Shown: positions 1 through 6,278, numbered from the stretch's first letter. The stretch is DNA of 8,829 bases from Porticoccaceae bacterium (GCA_023229065.1 JALNZZ010000085.1:1-8829); one strand, 5' to 3'. The notes: a model not told the origin generated them from the sequence alone. A program made the numbers and translations.

Positions 1-127
1 TGGGCGCAGGTAGCCACGCTCAGTGAGCACGGCTACCGCCTCGGCAGCCTCGTCTCGAGTCCGCATGCCGGCCCAGCACCGACGGTAGACGTCGCGTAAT
101 ACGAAGATGGCGGGCACATCACCCGCG
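1..127 (-). repeat. Direct repeat copy 1: detached fragment of the primase-helicase C-terminus
   Basis: These 127 bases are identical to 572-698, base for base, and the match starts at the window edge, so the true left border is unknown. Read on the minus strand in the frame of the primase gene, they encode the 42 residues corresponding to residues 823-864 of that protein (from AGDVPAIF to GYLRP), part of its C-terminal winged-helix-like region. Here they are cut off from the rest of the gene: upstream in frame there are only nine codons (QADKADTTD) before a TGA at 156-154, with no start codon. The fragment is therefore a duplicated gene piece, the end of a different reading frame, or an assembly artefact. 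Identity at synonymous sites rules out an old duplication. Confidence 0.9.
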
Positions 128-134
128 TCAGTTG

Positions 135-159
135 TGTCAGCTTTGTCAGCTTGTCAGCT
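135..159. repeat. Left arm of 25-bp perfect inverted repeat (TGTCAGCTT array)
   Basis: This 25-base sequence is the exact reverse complement of 326-350. It contains three tandem TGTCAGCT units, separated by 0-2 bases. The 166-base spacer makes a simple hairpin loop unlikely to be fast-forming, but a cruciform or a long-range RNA stem is possible. It begins only 8 bases after the end of the duplicated primase fragment (1-127). Confidence 0.9.
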
Positions 160-226
160 AGGCTATATTTCCAAAAACACCCCCTTTTTATAAAAAAAAA
201 GCTTATTTTCGCTTATAGGGGTTTTT

Positions 227-244
227 CTGACAAAGCTGACAAAA
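227..244. repeat. Central copy of the AGCTGACAA repeat
   Basis: The 16 bases CTGACAAAGCTGACAA at 227-242 recur in direct orientation at 336-351 and in inverted orientation in the left arm. This copy lies between the two arms of the inverted repeat, just after the AT-rich stretch. Confidence 0.85.
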
Positions 245-325
245 GTACGAGTGACAGTGTCTCGCATCGGGGGGCATGGCGGCCCAACGAAAAAAAACAT
301 GCGCGATTTTTAAAAGCCATGGGTA

Positions 326-350
326 AGCTGACAAGCTGACAAAGCTGACA
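326..350. repeat. Right arm of 25-bp perfect inverted repeat (AGCTGACAA array)
   Basis: Exact reverse complement of 135-159, made of three AGCTGACA units. The match ends sharply on both sides (325/160 and 351/134 do not pair). Confidence 0.9.
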
Positions 351-499
351 AGCCCTTTGATGTTAGATATTTTCTCGGCATTTTGCATGACTCTTTATGT
401 GTTGTTCGCACTTTACGCAGCGGCTGATCACACCTCGACTTTTTCTGTGTTTACCTTTAGATCTTAGTACTTTGCGCTACTTTATAGATTTTTCGCGCG

Positions 500-3163
500 C
501 TATCGCGTGTACCGTGGGTGGACCGCCCATCTCTGTGTCACCCGCCCCGAGACCGCTGTCGCGTGCTCTACTGGGCGCAGGTAGCCACGCTCAGTGAGCA
601 CGGCTACCGCCTCGGCAGCCTCGTCTCGAGTCCGCATGCCGGCCCAGCACCGACGGTAGACGTCGCGTAATACGAAGATGGCGGGCACATCACCCGCGCT
701 GATCCGCGCCAGGAGCGTCTTCGCGGCTAGCGTGGAGGGTGGCTCGAGCGCGCTATCGTACAGCCGTCGCGCGTGCGACTCGGAGTACTCAGCCCACCGC
801 TCAGCGACTCGCCACGCGTCATATGGCACGGCTCCTCGCCCGGACCGTGCGATGTGCGTGATCAGCGCGATCGCGCATATGGTCTGTGGCAGCTTCGCGA
901 GGTGCGACTGGATCGCCTGCGTCGGCTCTGTTCTGATTTTTCGCTCGTTCGCCGCGAGCCAGCGCTGGAACGCCTGTGAGGCCTGCGGCGTATACGACAC
1001 GTAGTCTACCCCGCGCTCGTCACGTGTCGCACACAGCGCTGCAGTATCTACGCTCCGACAGCGGTCGAAGACCTGCATCGCGCGCGCACGTGCGGCGCTG
1101 TCGGGCATCGCGTCTACCTCCTCGTACGCGTCGCGCGCATCCGGGTACGCGATCAGCCCGAAGCGCTGCATGAGTCCGTCGTTTCCACGGCCCGACCCTG
1201 CCGCCGCCCTAGTGTATGTACTGATCCCCTGCGGCGTCGCACACCCGAGCAGGCTGATGCACACGCGCTCAGCGGTCCGCGCTCCGCCGGAGACGGTATC
1301 GATCGTGAACATGCCTTCGCGGCTCCATCCCTCGAGTAAAAATGTCCGGATCGCCTGTCGTCCCTCGCGCTCAGTCTCGACCAGGAGTCCTACCATCTCG
1401 TCACGCAGGAGGAGGATCCCGTTCGGGTTTCCGAGAACGAGCTGATGCAGACCCTCGAAGGTCGCGCTATTCGTGTAGTACCTGCGGCGGACAGGCTCCT
1501 CTATTTCAGGGCGCATCTGCGCCGCGATCCGCTCACGCTCCTCGTGCGTCGTCGCCCGCTCTAGGGCACGCTGTATCTGTTTCTCGGCTGCCTCCTGGAC
1601 CGCGCACGCGCGTCGCCAGTCACGCATCTCACTCTCCCACTCGCGCAGGTGCTCCTCCTCGTAGCGCGCGAGTATCGGCTGGACAGCCTCCATCATGGGT
1701 GATTTTTTCGCGCCGGCGTCGCCGACGAGCAACCCCCACATGTTCGATCGCAGCAGCCATCCCGTGTCCCGCATTTTTGGCTTAGAGAATGCCTGCCTCC
1801 CGACGAGCGAGCCTAGCGCGACGAGCGCCGACACAGCTATGTAGTCGACAGGCGCCTGCATGCGCCACGACTCGTCGTGGCACCAGTCCCACAGCTCCCC
1901 CGGCAGCATATCCGCAGTCACCTGCGGCACACTCTGGGTGGTACCGCCGATCGGCCTAGGCTCTGCCCAACCACCATCGTCCGTACTACCAGTCTCACCT
2001 AGGACCACGGGGGAGACAGTGTCCGCTTCGAGCGACGCAAGAAACGGCGACAGGTCGACCTCGATTGGCCTCTCGGCGCCGAGCATTTTGCGCAGCGCGG
2101 CCGCTGCGGCAAACTCATCGTTGTTATGCGCGAGCTGGACGTAGAGGGAGTACACGCGATACCCGCGCCCAGGCTCGAGCGGCGCCGCGTTAGACGAGAA
2201 CACATAGAACGTCGTGCCGTCCCACGTGGCGCTTCTTGTGTTTTCGCGCTTCCCTGGGCGGACCCAGTCCTCGTTGGTGCGCGCGCCGCTTTTGCGCGTG
2301 CCCGGCAGGCGCCGCCACCCTGCAGACTCTAGCACAGCGCGATAGTCGATGTGCTGATCGAGTGTCGCGTAGTAGCCGTCACGACGCACGATCTCGCGTG
2401 GTGCACTACGCTCCTCTACGGCGTGCGCGCGCAGGGCCATCTCCTGCAGCAGCGCGTCGCTGACGACGCGAGCGCCGCCGTCCGGGATAGCGATCATCTC
2501 GGCCATGCGCCACGGCCGCGGCTCCTCGCCGTCGCCCTTCCGATTGAGCGTCCCCGCGACGCGTATAATCCTGCTTGGGTTGGCGACGGCGGTGTCGATG
2601 TGTGCTCCGTCGCCTGTGCACGTGCGTGCGATCCCGTCGAGCACGTCACGGACGGCACCATCATCCATGGCGGGTAGATCGACCCTGTAGAGCAGATACC
2701 TCCCGTTGCCACTGTCGACCTCGACGGGCTCAGGCCACCCCAGATCCTCCAGCCGGGCCCGCGTCACGTCGGCCAGCGCTGCCGCTCGTGCGCGCTCCTC
2801 GTCTGTCGCCGCACCGCTAGGCCTGTCGGGATCCACATCGAGGAAGAGCCAGCGCCGCCGCAGCACATCGATATCGCCCGCGCTCCGGTTCGCGCGCCCG
2901 CTCCGCGCGAGTCGATGCGACACCGTGTTTCTCGCGGGGTCGAGCGGATTGAGCGTGACGTACACCCCGCTGTAGCCGACGAGCGTCTCGATCGCGTCCG
3001 TGATCGTGCGCCACCCGTCCGCGCTACTGGGCCGCGCGAACACACCCGCACGCACGTGCGGCGCTGTGTCGTCGCGCGTCGTAGCAGCTAGCGCGCGAAT
3101 CTCGAAGATGTCGCCCGGATCGAAGAGCGTCTGGAGGTGTAGCGTGATATCGTGACTGTTCAT
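500..3163 (-). CDS. Primase-helicase: AEP primase domain fused to DUF3987 ATPase domain (887 aa)
   Basis: A replication protein predicted to make RNA/DNA primers and unwind phage DNA. Residues 1-245 look like an archaeo-eukaryotic primase domain: the acidic metal-binding pair is LFLDVDPD (D109, D111), followed by SGNGRYLLYRV (151-161) and H188 in GAHIDTA, then SRIIRVAGTLNRKG (197-210). Residues 270-362 match the accessory domain seen after such primases (RPGKRENTRSATWDG). The DUF3987 RecA-like ATPase follows, with a variant Walker A, GDAGAKKSP (481-489), Walker B ILLLRDE (583-589) and the conserved NDGLMQRF (661-668). A charged helical stretch, probably coiled coil, lies at 500-552. The C-terminus (about 810-887) looks like a winged helix. 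The start at 3163 has a GAGAGGAG ribosome site and forms an ATGA overlap with rusA; the upstream open extension (to 3289) merely shadows rusA. Domain calls are from memory of the families. Confidence 0.9.
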   Translation of the reverse strand: MNSHDITLHLQTLFDPGDIFEIRALAATTRDDTAPHVRAGVFARPSSADGWRTITDAIETLVGYSGVYVTLNPLDPARNTVSHRLARSGRANRSAGDIDVLRRRWLFLDVDPDRPSGAATDEERARAAALADVTRARLEDLGWPEPVEVDSGNGRYLLYRVDLPAMDDGAVRDVLDGIARTCTGDGAHIDTAVANPSRIIRVAGTLNRKGDGEEPRPWRMAEMIAIPDGGARVVSDALLQEMALRAHAVEERSAPREIVRRDGYYATLDQHIDYRAVLESAGWRRLPGTRKSGARTNEDWVRPGKRENTRSATWDGTTFYVFSSNAAPLEPGRGYRVYSLYVQLAHNNDEFAAAAALRKMLGAERPIEVDLSPFLASLEADTVSPVVLGETGSTDDGGWAEPRPIGGTTQSVPQVTADMLPGELWDWCHDESWRMQAPVDYIAVSALVALGSLVGRQAFSKPKMRDTGWLLRSNMWGLLVGDAGAKKSPMMEAVQPILARYEEEHLREWESEMRDWRRACAVQEAAEKQIQRALERATTHEERERIAAQMRPEIEEPVRRRYYTNSATFEGLHQLVLGNPNGILLLRDEMVGLLVETEREGRQAIRTFLLEGWSREGMFTIDTVSGGARTAERVCISLLGCATPQGISTYTRAAAGSGRGNDGLMQRFGLIAYPDARDAYEEVDAMPDSAARARAMQVFDRCRSVDTAALCATRDERGVDYVSYTPQASQAFQRWLAANERKIRTEPTQAIQSHLAKLPQTICAIALITHIARSGRGAVPYDAWRVAERWAEYSESHARRLYDSALEPPSTLAAKTLLARISAGDVPAIFVLRDVYRRCWAGMRTRDEAAEAVAVLTERGYLRPVEHATAVSGRVTQRWAVHPRYTR
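572..698 (-). repeat. Direct repeat copy 2, inside the primase-helicase 3' coding region
   Basis: Identical to 1-127. This is the copy in its natural context: it is in frame with the full primase gene, and the gene continues beyond it for 23 more residues to a plausible end (GRVTQRWAVHPRYTR) and a TAG-type stop region at 500. The two copies are 571 bases apart from start to start. Confidence 0.92.
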
Positions 3164-3516
3164 GGCTCGCTCCTCTCCCAGAGGCGCACGACGACCTTGC
3201 CGCCCGGCTCGACATCGCGCATCTCGCACGCAAAGCTTTTGATTTGCGCGTCGTCGCGATACGCACCGGCGTGCTGTAGAGCATCCCACAGTGCCTTCTG
3301 CACGTTATCCATGTCGCGCCTGCGGCGGTCGGGCGGAAACAAATCAACCTCCATCCGTACCGCGCCCTCGAGCGTGCCGGCGAAAACGAGCGACAAGGCG
3401 ACGGCGACCGCGTCACGATACTCGCGCCCCGCCGCCGAGAGCACGAGCCGCCGACCCGTGTTGATGTAGTAGTGGTTGATCGATGGCGGCCACGGGAGGA
3501 CTAGTTCGTAGGTCAT
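3160..3516 (-). CDS. rusA: RusA-family Holliday junction resolvase (118 aa)
   Basis: A small endonuclease predicted to cut four-way DNA junctions left by recombination. The N-terminus LVLPWPPSINHYY (5-17) is the family signature, followed by GRRLVLSAAGREYR (21-34). The three acidic catalytic residues of RusA are present: D68 and D70 in RRRRDMDN (64-71), and D88/D89 in YRDDAQI (86-92). Its length matches E. coli RusA (about 120 aa). The start at 3516 is chosen because the family begins right at this motif; the 50 residues of open frame upstream are low in similarity and overlap the leader hairpin. No ribosome site lies next to the ATG: the nearest, AACGAAAGGA, is 31 bases away across a hairpin (3525-3547). 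Its TGA overlaps the ATG of the primase gene, so the two are probably translationally coupled. Confidence 0.93.
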   Translation of the reverse strand: MTYELVLPWPPSINHYYINTGRRLVLSAAGREYRDAVAVALSLVFAGTLEGAVRMEVDLFPPDRRRRDMDNVQKALWDALQHAGAYRDDAQIKSFACEMRDVEPGGKVVVRLWERSEP

Positions 3517-3524
3517 TTTAAAAT

Positions 3525-3547
3525 ACAGCCCCCGAGACGGGGGCTGT
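3525..3547 (-). promoter_or_regulatory. Perfect 10-bp hairpin in the rusA leader
   Basis: The arms ACAGCCCCCG and CGGGGGCTGT pair perfectly around a 3-base loop. The stem starts directly after the AAAGG of a ribosome binding site and ends 8 bases before the rusA ATG. On the minus strand it is followed by ATTTTAAA, which is a poor T-tract for an intrinsic terminator, though weak termination or attenuation cannot be excluded. The position fits better with looping out: folding brings the ribosome site to 8 bases from the ATG. See the finding for this region. Confidence 0.8.
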
Positions 3548-3556
3548 CCTTTCGTT
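3547..3556 (-). promoter_or_regulatory. Ribosome binding site AACGAAAGGA, upstream of the rusA hairpin
   Basis: The same ten bases occur at the ribosome sites of the Sak4-like gene (4910-4919) and the XRE gene (8361-8370). There the AAAGG lies 9 and 8 bases from the ATG. Here it lies 31 bases from the ATG, or 8 if the 23-base hairpin is looped out. The last A is also the first base of the stem. Confidence 0.7.
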
Positions 3557-3584
3557 GTTCGTGTTGTTGTTTTTCTGCGCCCCG

Positions 3585-4133
3585 CTAGAACGGTATTTCC
3601 TTTTCGTCGTGTCCTGGCGGCAGCCAGTAATCTTGGTTCGCGCTTTTCGGTTCGGGCGCCTCCCACGCATCGCCCGCATTCGGCGGCGGTTCGACTGGCG
3701 GCGGAGGCGGCGGAGGTGTCGTCACGGAAGACAGCGGCTCACTACGGTTAAAATAATTAGCGACTACGTTTCGCGTCGTGCCGTCGTATTCCTCGTTAGA
3801 CACCTCGACGACGAAGGGCCGCCCGTGCAGCGATTGCGAATCCGAGAGTGTCGCGACATCGACCGCACGCGCGACCGCCGACAAACGGGCTAACGCAAAC
3901 TGGCGCGCCTTCTCGCTTTTGTTTTTGATGTTGAGGCGATCCCAGATCATGCGCCCTTTCGCTGCGCCGGACAAGATCTCAATCGCCAGCTCGAGATACG
4001 CGCTGTCGCCCGAGCGCGTTTCTTTCATAGCGCTGTCCTTTATGACGGCTCCGTATTTGCCGGGCGCGATGGGCCCGCTTGCGTGCATCGGCTCGACCGA
4101 CCTCGCGTTAAAAGTAAAACCTAATTCTGCCAT
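3585..4133 (-). CDS. DUF669 family protein, probable phage single-stranded-DNA-binding protein (182 aa)
   Basis: Residues 1-130 carry the DUF669 pattern: PIAPGKYGAVIKDSAMKET (21-39), SAYLELAIEILSG (44-56), then KGRMIWDRLNIKN (59-71), followed by a helical segment. Such proteins are encoded beside phage recombinases, and a role in binding single-stranded DNA is inferred from this context. A flexible proline-rich linker follows (TTPPPPPPPVEPPP, 138-151). The protein ends in HDEKEIPF, closely resembling the acidic DDDIPF tail by which bacterial SSB recruits partner proteins. That tail is direct evidence for an SSB-like role. The start at 4133 has an AAGGAG ribosome site 8 bases upstream, lying within the end of the preceding gene, whose stop is 3 bases before this ATG. 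It is the last gene before the 68-base leader of rusA. Confidence 0.9.
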   Translation of the reverse strand: MAELGFTFNARSVEPMHASGPIAPGKYGAVIKDSAMKETRSGDSAYLELAIEILSGAAKGRMIWDRLNIKNKSEKARQFALARLSAVARAVDVATLSDSQSLHGRPFVVEVSNEEYDGTTRNVVANYFNRSEPLSSVTTPPPPPPPVEPPPNAGDAWEAPEPKSANQDYWLPPGHDEKEIPF

Positions 4134-4136
4134 GAT

Positions 4137-4901
4137 TCATTCTCCTTGTTTTTTTTGTGGTTTATTTATTTTTCTTCGCGCCGCTTCAGCGCGCTGGTTC
4201 GCTCGTCGTACCTCGCTCGCAAACGCGTCCCACGTGAACGGAATTTGCGGCGGCAATCCGTAGCGATTTTTGCCGACGGCGTGCGGCTGATCCGTGACCG
4301 ACATAACTCTCTCACCCGTCGGTAGCACCTGTGCTAGCCCAACGAAGTCCGACCACTCAATAAAAACGTTCAGCCGCTCATCCGCGATATCTGGCGCGGT
4401 CCTCACGGTCGTCACTCCCTCGACGTCGGTCATCTCGGTGCGCTTCGCGTGCGCCAACAGGATGACCGCCCATCCGCGATTGACGAAACGGTCAAAGATC
4501 GGCAGTAACATACGGTACACATAGTTGTTCATGATGAGCTTTCCGGAACCGTAGCCGCCGTGTGCTTTCGTCAGCGTGCGGTCGAGGGCGCCCCTCTCGT
4601 CCGTCACGCCCGCCACGTGCTCTTCGACTCTGCGCAAGAGCCAATCGAGCGTATCAATCGCGATGACCCTATAATCGTGCGGATCGTTTTCGAGCGCGTC
4701 CAGCCACTGCTTGATCTGGGGCCACGTTTCGAGGTACGGCGATTTTGAACCGTACTCGAGCGCGCCGTTTTCCGTGTTGACGAGGTGCGCGTCCTGCGCA
4801 CGCAGGGCGAAGGTCGACTTACCGCAGCCCGGCGGCCCGTAGATGATGCCCTTCGGGGCTCGCACGACACGACCCGTCTGTACGTTTTTCAAAATTGACA
4901 T
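4137..4901 (-). CDS. Sak4-like RecA-fold ATPase, probable single-strand annealing/strand-exchange recombinase (254 aa)
   Basis: A phage AAA_24-type ATP-binding protein of the Sak4 group, which are short RecA relatives that help anneal or pair homologous strands with an SSB partner. Walker A is GPPGCGKST (22-30). Walker B is RVIAIDTLD (78-86). A HAK motif follows the third core strand (VILLAHAK, 146-153), and KNRYGLPPQIPF (211-222) is the typical C-terminal region, with a lysine/arginine pair that may contact ATP across subunits. The length is usual for the group. The C-terminus is basic (RRKINKPQKK). The start has an AAAGGAG ribosome site; the stop of the previous gene is 1 base before the ATG. 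Being immediately followed by the DUF669 gene is the common phage arrangement and supports both calls. Confidence 0.9.
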   Translation of the reverse strand: MSILKNVQTGRVVRAPKGIIYGPPGCGKSTFALRAQDAHLVNTENGALEYGSKSPYLETWPQIKQWLDALENDPHDYRVIAIDTLDWLLRRVEEHVAGVTDERGALDRTLTKAHGGYGSGKLIMNNYVYRMLLPIFDRFVNRGWAVILLAHAKRTEMTDVEGVTTVRTAPDIADERLNVFIEWSDFVGLAQVLPTGERVMSVTDQPHAVGKNRYGLPPQIPFTWDAFASEVRRANQRAEAARRKINKPQKKQGE

Positions 4902-4902
4902 T

Positions 4903-5451
4903 TCAGTACTCCTTTCGTTCGCGCGCGCGCATCCAGTGCGTGAGCGCGGTTAGTGTTTCTGTTTCGCTTGGTACGCGTACGACTACGAGCGCGTCACGTC
5001 TGCCTTCCTCGTTGCACCCCTCACCGATACCGTACAGGTCGTCGTACTCCGCGTCTTCGTAGATGCATTCCATCCGCCACGCATAGCAATAGGTAGCCTC
5101 CGGCGCCGCCTCCTCGACGCACAGAAACCAATCAAGGTTGCCCAGCGTGGGCGCTGTGCTCGGCATGCGTTCCACGAGTCGCAAGAACTGCTCGTAGGCT
5201 TCGCGATGCAAACGTTCTGGTACGAGAAACGAGTACCATTTTTTGATCTCGCCCGGCGCGCCCGTACTGAGCCGCCTAAGCGTCGCGTCGTACTCGTAGC
5301 CGTCGGGCTCAACGAGGTCGTACGTGCCCACACGCATCACCAGCTCGCGCCACGTCCACGCGATCGCATCGATGCGGTACGTTATTCCGTCAATGTCGGG
5401 TTCGGTTGACGCGTCGATGGGGATGAGTTTTATTTTTTCACTCAAAATCAT
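4903..5451 (-). CDS. Unknown protein in the recombination operon (182 aa)
   Basis: I do not recognise a family. The protein is soluble, without signal peptide or membrane segment, and is rich in tyrosine, tryptophan and acidic residues: a mixed strand/helix start (DGITYRIDAIAWTWRELVMRV, roughly 21-41), a helical middle (ERLHREAYEQFLRLVERM, 79-96), an aromatic-acidic stretch at 122-142 (ATYCYAWRMECIYEDAEYDD region), and a final strand plus helix ending in RARERKEY. The gene is well supported: start ATG at 5451 overlaps the exonuclease stop by ATGA, a GGAGG ribosome site lies about 10 bases upstream, and its end carries the ribosome site for the Sak4-like gene. Its place between exonuclease and recombinase suggests an accessory role in recombination, but that is position only. 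An open extension upstream to 5604 is a shadow of the exonuclease gene. Confidence 0.82.
   Translation of the reverse strand: MILSEKIKLIPIDASTEPDIDGITYRIDAIAWTWRELVMRVGTYDLVEPDGYEYDATLRRLSTGAPGEIKKWYSFLVPERLHREAYEQFLRLVERMPSTAPTLGNLDWFLCVEEAAPEATYCYAWRMECIYEDAEYDDLYGIGEGCNEEGRRDALVVVRVPSETETLTALTHWMRARERKEY
4910..4919 (-). promoter_or_regulatory. Ribosome binding site AACGAAAGGA of the Sak4-like gene
   Basis: The 10-mer is followed by GTACTGAA and the ATG at 4901, with AAAGG 9 bases from the start codon. It lies inside the last codons of the preceding gene, and is identical to the rusA and XRE sites. Confidence 0.85.
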
Positions 5452-6278
5452 AGCTCGCCCCCTCCGTACACCCGCATCTGCTCGTAGCCGCTCGCCCACG
5501 TATCCGACTCTCGGCACACACGTAGCATCTCGATCACAACACGGTTTTCCGCGCTCGCCGCATCGAGTATGTCGCTCGGCATGTACCACCAGCCGCATCG
5601 CCACGGCGCCTTTTTTTCTACGGCGCAGAGATACGCGTCCATCACGCGACCCTCGGGATGCGCCGCCACGACGTCACGGTAAAACGCCAACTGGTGCGCG
5701 TAGCCGTACTTCGTGATCGCGGTCTCGAAGCCGTCGATGTCGTCGGTCGTTTTTAAATCGACGATCGATGTGTCGTTAACGTAGTCGCAGCGCACCTGAC
5801 ACGGCACGCCCTCGAGCGTCGCACGGCACACGAGTTCCGCCTCGCCGCAGCTCAGCAACTCGGACGCCGCAGCGCTCCCCTCGACCGCGAGCCCGCACGA
5901 GCGCACGATCTCGAAATCGTCATCCGAGATCACCTCGCGTCGCTCGTTTTGCGCCGCTTCCCACTTCGCCCACGCCGTCGTTGCGCGCCCGTAGGGTCGC
6001 CGTGTTGCTGGATTAATCGGACCGCCGATTGTATACCGATCGTAAAACGCGTGCTTCTCGAGGAGGTAGCAATGGATGGCGCGCCCTAGAAGGTACGCCG
6101 GCCGCATGACGTCCGAGATCTCGCCCAAGATGCGCGCACGGTACAGTTGCGGCGATTTTCGAAACTCGCGCAACAAGTGGCTGGATAAAAATTCGCCCGA
6201 TTTCGAACGCGCGTGGTACACGTCCTCCGGCTCCCGCAAGAAGGGCGGGCGCGGTTTCGGTTTTGAGTTTGGCGTCAT
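5448..6278 (-). CDS. RecE/exonuclease VIII-like PD-(D/E)XK nuclease (276 aa)
   Basis: A predicted 5'-3' exonuclease that resects double-stranded ends to give tails for annealing. The N-terminus has the family pattern REPEDVYHARSKSGEFLSSHLL (15-36), followed by FRKSPQLYRARILG. LGRAIHCYLLE (64-74) carries H69. The catalytic core is E146 in GEAELVCRA, D165 in VRCDYV, D174 and K176 in SIVDLKTTDD, and the QxxxY motif at 196-200 (HQLAFYRD). All key residues are therefore present. The protein is shorter than E. coli RecE and matches the stand-alone nuclease domain usual in phages (DUF3799/PDDEXK). The start has an AAAGGAG ribosome site 9 bases upstream; both its start and its stop are ATGA overlaps with neighbours. 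It acts with the downstream Sak4-like ATPase and DUF669 protein. Its N-terminus resembles that of the methyltransferase (see findings). Confidence 0.92.
   Translation of the reverse strand: MTPNSKPKPRPPFLREPEDVYHARSKSGEFLSSHLLREFRKSPQLYRARILGEISDVMRPAYLLGRAIHCYLLEKHAFYDRYTIGGPINPATRRPYGRATTAWAKWEAAQNERREVISDDDFEIVRSCGLAVEGSAAASELLSCGEAELVCRATLEGVPCQVRCDYVNDTSIVDLKTTDDIDGFETAITKYGYAHQLAFYRDVVAAHPEGRVMDAYLCAVEKKAPWRCGWWYMPSDILDAASAENRVVIEMLRVCRESDTWASGYEQMRVYGGGEL

Larger units (their letters stand above)
128..499. other. Non-coding, AT-richer, repeat-rich region downstream of the primase gene
   Basis: No convincing gene lies here. The region is visibly richer in A and T than the rest of the window, with an A9 run at 192-200 inside a T/A-rich stretch (185-226). 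It carries three clusters of an 8-9 base unit, TGTCAGCTT or its complement: 135-159, 227-244 (complementary orientation) and 326-350 (complementary orientation). Outermost copies form a perfect inverted repeat. An imperfect hairpin (CCCC...TATAA pairing with TTATA...GGGG, about 180-220) sits in the middle. Possible roles are a replication origin (iteron-like repeats plus an AT-rich stretch next to a primase-helicase gene), a structured 3' end of the operon transcript, or the scar of a rearrangement. From 351 to 499 I see no repeat, promoter or terminator that I can defend. Confidence 0.6.

Noticed and set aside
151..339. 62-residue plus-strand open frame across the inverted repeat
   Set aside because: It begins inside a repeat arm, has no ribosome site, and is low-complexity (KKKL, DKADKS).
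135..351. CRISPR array
   Set aside because: The units are only 8-9 bases, partly tandem and in both orientations, without regular spacers.
203..388. 61-residue minus-strand open frame reading GLVSFVSLSAYP downstream of the primase
   Set aside because: Its ribosome site is too close to the ATG, the peptide comes from the TGTCAGCTT repeat, and it runs into AT-rich non-coding sequence. Treated as repeat DNA.
480..515. Terminator at the primase 3' end (CGCG/CGCG stem near 499)
   Set aside because: The stem is only about 4 bp and is followed on the transcribed strand by A residues, not T.
3525..3547. Intrinsic terminator after the DUF669 gene
   Set aside because: The stem is strong but is followed by ATTTTAAA, not a T-run, and termination here would cut off rusA and the primase. 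Kept as a leader hairpin with weak attenuation possible.
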